Of a stretch of DNA of 64,000 nt, positions 58,080 through 64,000 are shown piece after piece. Made by a program: the position numbers and the translations under genes. Where the stretch lies: positions 26,894,105 through 26,958,104 of the forward strand of contig JALGQZ010000013.1 in assembly GCA_023105745.1 (NCBI GenBank), written 5' to 3'. Under the pieces are notes generated by a model. The model was not told the DNA's origin and made no database searches. It saw only the letters and a list, made by a program, of their open reading frames with translations. The stretch's first letter is position 1, and each line of letters begins with the position of its first letter. This stretch comes from Austropuccinia psidii. Taxonomy: Eukaryota > Basidiomycota > Pucciniomycetes > Pucciniales > Sphaerophragmiaceae.

Positions 58080-61000
58080 TTTGTACTCAATCTGTGTCCA
58101 ACTTGACTCCAACCTGGACAGTGAATGTGGTTTAGACAAATGTTTGAGCCAAATTTAAATTAAAGTGGAAACAAGCTTCATCCAAAGCTCCAAATAAACC
58201 AAAAATAACCACAAAATGGTATATAGGGGCAAATTTTTAATATGATCACTTTCTGAGGCATAATCATGTTCAAAGATTAAAGAACTTTTGACCTTTTACC
58301 CTTTTATTTAAGAATTTCTAAGGAAACTCCAAAGGATGGTCTCATCTTATCTGACTTAGATCTCGAAAGAATTTATACAAAGTGTTTTTATTGATATGAA
58401 TTTTTTTTATCAGATTACAAACTCTTACATAGAGAGATCTATGAAGATATTATGCTATCTAAACTTCACAAGTCTTCCACTTCAAAGAGGCCTTCCATGA
58501 ATTTTTTTGAATATCTTCAGCTATATTGTATAGTGAAGATAATTCAATAATTGTTTTCACTGGTCTTCTGAGCCGAAAAATGGGGTTGAAAATTAACTTC
58601 ATTTGGCTACAAAGCTCTTTTTCTGAATGAAGAAAAGAAAGTAATGGTCATAGATCATTACTGTAAAATTCTTTTGCATTTTTATCTAATTTGGTAACAA
58701 AATCTTCAAATATCAAAATCCCTTTCAAGATAAAATTACAATTTTTTTTCTGTATGAGAAAGTATCTTAGTATGAAAAACATTTTATAAAGTAAAAATAC
58801 ACCTTTTCACCTTCAAATATTCCATTTTGAAAATATTAAGAACAATAATATTGGAATGAAGGAACAAAATATTAGATATTTTCAACATTTTTGGGTCTTT
58901 CATCTATATGGGCTGAATAATTAGTTGATAAAAAATACCAAATCAAAAGCTAGCAGAAAACTATAATTCAGAAATATATTTCAATTAACATAGAGATGCA
59001 TTTTGAAAATTCTGAGATAAATTTCTAGCTTGAAGGGAGCATTTGAAAATTTCACCACAGCTATGCAATTGGAAGATTACCTTTCGGGTCCCTTTTGAGG
59101 GGATTAAGAGTTTGAGTATCACCTATTTTGAAGCTCAGTAATATTAGAAGACTATATGAATATTCAAATTGATATTTTGGCTTAAATTATCTATTTCAAC
59201 AAGAAACAGAAAATTGAATTTAAATTTATCTGCTTATATGCCACACTTTAAGAATATAAATACTTTGAAATATCTGGGAGGTGGATTCTTCAAAGAAGGA
59301 TACTTTAGACCTTTTGGGATTAATTAATACATATAATGTCAGAAATATTCTGATTTTGGAATCAATTAGCTTATTGAAAGATATAAGATGTACAACCAAT
59401 TTGAGCTCATTATATTGATCTTAATATAATCCCTGTAGGTTTTGGCAGACTATAACAATGAAAGATATGAGTATTCTTATTATTCTCTTGATAAAGTGAT
59501 AAATATTTATAATATTACTTACCTTTGTATGATGGTGAACTTATTTTATCAAGATAGATCTTTTTTGAATTTCCAATTGGATCCTAATATTTATATACAA
59601 GGGCATGTTCTTTTTCCAAGAAATCTTTCATCTTTTTACAAACGCTTCATAAATTGAAGATTATGATTGTGCATCATACAATATTACAATGGTAATGAAG
59701 TTATTATTAATAATAAAAATGGAAAAATCAAATAAATTGAAAATTCAATTGCAAGGATTTTTTTGAATCGAATAATTTTCTCCAACAAAATGAGTATGAG
59801 AATATTTAATACTCATATCAGAAAATGGTACTTTCATTAATATAATGACTTCCCTCAGTTGAAATTTAACATTTTACAATAACTTGCATATTGATAACTC
59901 ATTTTCATACTATGGGAAGCTTATTAATCATTTTTAATCTAAAAAAGATTTTTTTCATATAAAAAAATGAAACATATAGGTTTAAAATTGATTTTTTGAA
60001 TTAGTATCTTGATTAAGGGTTAGTAATGAATTAATATGTCTCTCATTTGGAATAATTATTACAGGATTTCTGATTTTCCTCTGGAAAATAGAAGAATATT
60101 GAGAGCCAGAGTTAACTTTTATTCCCCAACTACAGTAGAATATGATTAATTTTTCTTTCAATAATAACATTCTTTATGACTTGAATAATATTTCAAAAAA
60201 TATCACTATGAAGTAGTTCATTTTGAAATTTTTGTACACATTAAATGTTATTTGATATGGAAGGAAACAATTTTTGAGTCACAAAGGGTCTCAGTTTATT
60301 TCTATCATGGCAAAAAGGTGTTTAAGTGATAGAAACTTGTTCATTGGAAAAATGGGGTGATATTTGGTCCCAAGTTTCCAAAAGGACATATTGGATTTAA
60401 CAGATAAGAAATAGTGGGATTTATACTTGGGGAATTTTTTGTGGGAGATATTTCTCTCAAATCTGATATTCACGAAATACTTTCAAAGTTGTTTCCAAAT
60501 GCATGAAGAAGGACATGATTTATCTTGATGCTTTTTAAAATTCTAGATATTAAGATAAGTTAAGCTTTTGGTAGAAAATTATAATGAAACATAAACATTT
60601 TGTTTTTGGTTTTTTGAGTGAATGAGAGACAATGACAATAAGGAATTTTTTCAAAGAGATATATCCTGTAGTAAAGATTTACAACATTGGAAATCTTGAC
60701 ATATGATTAATGAAATTCCAAAGAAAGAAAATACATGAAAGGAAGTATATGATAGGAGATAATTAAAGAGGGTATTTTCATTCTGAGAATAATAATAAAA
60801 TATTTCATGACTAATAGCTTCATATTAATTTCAAAGTTGTTGAGTTGGCCCTCAAAAAGGTTTCTGGAAAAAAGGATTATTTGGGAGTTCCAGAATATAA
60901 ATAATTAAATTAATTTTCGAAGTATTTTTGAATCTTTAAAATCCAGCTTGGAATATTTCCAAATAATACTAAAAAGTTGGAGCCCAGTATGAAGAAATTT

Positions 61001-61090
61001 GGAAGCTGGGTTTATCCTTGCTTGATCCTGCTACCCCTGCCAGCAGGGATATCTTTTTTCATGGTAAGTGAAACCAACATGCAAAGAAAT
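58080..61090 (+). repeat. Dispersed repeat R2 (paralogue of R1 without element B)
   Basis: Diverged but co-linear with 10108-11017 followed by 20905-22850. At about 59365-59395 it reads TTAGCTTATTGAAAGATATA, which corresponds to the joined R1 flanks GAGCTTTT and TGAAACAGATA; it is thus the unoccupied version of the insertion site of element B. No coding potential is recognised. Confidence 0.58.
60960..61080 (+). repeat. Hairpin-core repeat, copy 3
   Basis: GGAAGCTGGGTTTATCCTTG, then GCTACCCCTGCCAGCAGGG at 61030-61048. The hairpin is weaker on the right arm (ATATC in place of GTAGC). It is part of repeat R2. Confidence 0.6.
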
Positions 61091-61760
61091 GAACTAATTT
61101 TTATATCAAAAGGAGACTTTGTGAGTTTTTCGGATATAACCACATGTTAATAAATGTCACAAACAAATCTATAGGAATTCTCTTAAGAATATTAATTAAA
61201 ACTCAATTCTTAAAACCATTAAAATAAGTAGAGATTCCATAAAAAGGCATGAACTCTTGATTATCTCAGAAACTAATGAATGAAAATTTGTATAAAATTA
61301 AACCAATGAGTTTCCCATCCAAAAAAACATATATTACTCTTGAATCTCATATCTGTAAAGCCAATACTTATTGAAATACCTGGATATATGCACCTTTATG
61401 ATCATTGATAATATATTGATTGTTTTTAGCTCATATCTTTTGAAATACTCATGATAAAGACATGATCCAAAATTACAGTCATCACAAAATATCTTGCCAA
61501 ATACATTTTTAAAAAATATTTGAAAATCTATAAATAATATTAATAATAATGAAGAGAAATTGACCAAAATAGCAATAACAGTTGACCACTTAAAACCAAA
61601 AGTGGTCCAAACTTATAATGAAGTAGATATCAATATTTTACTATTTCATACATGAGAAATGAACCAATTTTCATTATTATATTCAAGCTATACCCTGTAA
61701 GGATTTACTATGGAGAAATAATCAAAAATTACTAATATTGCACTTATTGTACTCTGAATA
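61081..61760 (+). repeat. Left arm of a diverged inverted repeat
   Basis: Reverse-complementary to about 62660-63319. Shared blocks in order: ATAACCACATG, CTCATATCTGTAAA.CCAATA, GGATATATGCA, AATAGCAATA, GACCACTTAAAA, AAGTGGTCCAAACTTA. Likely a plus-strand copy of the LTR of element H. The outer limits are approximate. Confidence 0.6.
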
Positions 61761-62659
61761 TCCTAATTTAAATGAATAATAACATTGAAAAAATTATAAT
61801 AATAAATTATTATTATAATTATGGCTTAAAATATCTATTTTTTTTGAAAAGAATAAAATAATACAATAAAATAAATATATTATAATTCAAGAACTCATAT
61901 ATTTGTTGCAATTTATTATTGTTAAAAAAATATTCAATGCATAATTAATGCTATTTAATAATAAGAAACAAATTATAAAAACAATATTACTAATATGAAA
62001 GATATATATTAATATTAATGAAATAATTATTATGAATAATAATACAGAGGAAATAACCTGCTTTGAACACTTAATATAATAATTTTGGTTGTTTTCATTC
62101 CTAATAATATGAATCCAGCTTATTTAAATTGTATTCACAAAATAAAATAAAGATAATTACAAATTTTACTATTTCTACATGGACTTAGAGATTTTAAGAT
62201 AAATTAACAAATTAAAATCAAAATATTAGTTTAATTAAGTATAAAATAACAATTGATATAAGATAAAACTTTGATCTTCAATAATATAAGAGTTTTATAT
62301 TACATAATGAAGAAATTCACCTTTTACTGAATGTTTTTATTGTATTGGTTGTGTCTGGGGTGAAACAGAAGGAGAAGAGGTCTTTCAATATTAAAGACAA
62401 CTTCTTGTAGATTTTTACTGATGTTATCCACTGTAATTAATCAATATCTTAAGGTTTGGTTATGATTAAATCATTATTAAACCTTTTTATCTTATTATTA
62501 TTCCATTTTTGAGAGCTAGAGCTATCACTATAACTCTTATTTTTCTGAGATCATAAGCTTGGAAAATGATTTTATTGGTGGATTATAGTAATTTCAATTA
62601 TAAAATACTAATATCCACCAGTTTTATCTCCTCTTTAACTGTTAAACTTAGAATAAGAT
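61761..62659. other. Very AT-rich spacer between inverted arms
   Basis: Dense A/T with many TAATAATAT words; no ORF, no motif seen. Confidence 0.55.
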
Positions 62660-63319
62660 TAGGGTTATTGATCAAAAAATAATCATTTTTAAGCCTTCAC
62701 TCTAATCCTTGATAAATTTCATGTTTTTCACTTTAAAGCAATTCAGAGAGTTAATTCTGATACCTTCAATAGAATTATGAAAATTGTGTCATTATTTACA
62801 TATGAACTAGTTAAATCTGAATATCCCCTTTTTTTTAAGTTTGGACCACTTTCAATTTTAAGTGGTCAAGCTATTGCTATTTTTCCCAGTATCCTCTTAT
62901 AGCTTGCTTAAAAAAATTCATATCTTTATTCTTAAAGTGATTTTGTGGTGAATTTATTTTTGTTAAACTCTTCATCATGTGTAATTCAAAATATATGAGC
63001 TCAAAGCCATGAATTTATGCACTGATCATAAAATTGCATATATCCATGTATGTCATTAAGTATTGGGTTTACAGATATGACATAAAAGAGTCATATGTGT
63101 AGTATTTGATTGGTAATCCAATGGTGTAGTTTTGTTTACATTTTTCTCAATTTTTTTTCTGAGATTATCAATAAATTATGATTTTTCATGGCATTCTGAC
63201 TTATTTTGAGATGATAATTTCAATTCTTATAAGTTCTGTGGAGTTTTTTTGTGACCTTTTTACATATGTGGCCATATCTCACAGCATAAAATTCCCTACT
63301 AAAAGAGGATTGTGCCACA
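62660..63319 (-). repeat. 3' LTR of Gypsy element H (right arm of the inverted repeat)
   Basis: On the minus strand it starts TGTGGCACAATCC at 63319, about 90 bases after the end of the chromodomain reading frame, where a 3' LTR is expected. The far end is not located. Confidence 0.55.
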
Positions 63320-63407
63320 ATCTGATATAGTTAGTTAAGGTATCATCCACTGTCCTACCTCTTCAATAGATCTTTTTAGTCTTGAATCTCAATAATACTC
63401 AATTTTC

Positions 63408-64000
63408 CTATTCTTTAGTTCTTATTTCATGTCTTAACCTCCTTGAAAATTTACCAGCGTTATGTATACCTTTCTCAAGGAGCCATTCCTCTCCTTTATC
63501 TGGATATCTTTACCTCACAAGATATTCCCTTTATTTTTTGTTTCTTTTCCTCCTTTCTATAAGTAATCTTACAGCCTTCTTTTCTTCTCCTTCTTCCAGA
63601 GGGGGAATTTCAAATGGTGGTATATTTCTTAGGGGAAATAACTCTTCATCACTTTAGCTGTAAGGTTATATAAGAATTACAGGGGAATTCAGGTGTTTGT
63701 TCATTAACCAACCTGTTAACTCCATGTGTACAGCATTAGGACAATGTAGGGCTTTTATCATGAAAGGTCCTGCAAAGGAATCTCTCAAGCTCTTCGGTCA
63801 CTTAATGTTATTGAAGTTTGACTTTAATACCAAGACTAAGTCTCCTATTTTGAAACTAGGTTGCTTGTGACTTTTTTTCCATCTTTCTTTTGCATATTTG
63901 AAATAATCCTTTATACATATATTTGCATGATTTCTTGCTTTATTAAACATTATATTAAAACTGCTTTCTGTTGGATTTATATGAAAAAAGTCCTTTTTGA
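63408..64000 (-). pseudogene. Integrase end and chromodomain of Gypsy element H, cut by the window edge
   Basis: Minus-strand text: NKARNHANICIKDYFKYAKE, then the integrase C-terminal module IGDLVLVLKSNFNNIK, SLRDSFAGPFMIKALHCPNA, a linker with LFPLRNIPPFEIPPLEEGEE, and a chromodomain-like tail (KAVRLLIERRKRNKK, stop, REYLVR, stop, RYPDKGEEWLLEKGIHNAGK). It ends at TAG 63408-63410. At least five in-frame stops show it is dead. It is related to elements B and C in layout but clearly a different subfamily. The rest of pol lies beyond the right edge. Confidence 0.8.

Noticed and set aside
1..64000. CRISPR array, operon structure, bacterial promoters or ribosome binding sites
   Set aside because: Nothing of the kind is present; the LTR retrotransposons and tRNA-iMet priming show eukaryotic DNA.

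Overview
The window is very AT-rich eukaryotic DNA made almost entirely of nested, decayed LTR retrotransposons. I found no convincing host gene, tRNA or rRNA. The organism is most likely a rust fungus (Pucciniales) with a large repeat-filled genome. The Ty3/Gypsy proteins match, in my recollection, those that fill the myrtle rust Austropuccinia psidii genome; that assignment is inference and was not searched.

Layout. 1-2925: 5' end of a minus-strand Gypsy element (F): LTR, leader and broken gag with a CCHC knuckle, cut by the left edge. 6304-8970: decayed gag-protease of a second Gypsy type (G), minus strand. 9026-10107: 3'-truncated LTR of the B/C family. 11018-20904: full-length but mutated chromodomain Gypsy element B, plus strand, inserted into an older dispersed repeat R1 (10108-11017 plus 20905-23004). 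23010-24528: solo LTR of the F family with a perfect 5-bp target duplication. 28964-33417: decayed Ty1/Copia element D, plus strand. 34672-49940: Copia element E, minus strand, split by Gypsy element C (38625-48618, minus) inside its protease region and by a 574-bp insert of unknown origin inside its RNase H region. 49946-58080: AT-rich DNA with no gene seen. 58080-61090: repeat R2, a paralogue of R1 that lacks element B. 61080-63319: a diverged inverted repeat whose right arm is the 3' LTR of Gypsy element H, whose integrase tail and chromodomain run off the right edge (63408-64000, minus).

How the parts work together. In the Gypsy elements an LTR promoter would drive a small leader ORF, then gag, protease, reverse transcriptase, RNase H, integrase and a chromodomain that would target integration to chromatin. 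In the Copia elements the order is gag, protease, integrase, reverse transcriptase, RNase H, primed by the cleaved initiator-methionine tRNA. Every element carries stops, frameshifts or catalytic changes, so none looks autonomous.

The most interesting signals are a 29-bp bZIP-like palindrome with invariant arms in all five B/C-family LTRs; a leader ORF with codon-position bias; a mosaic LTR that suggests gene conversion; a natural empty-site paralogue; and the 574-bp foreign-looking insert.
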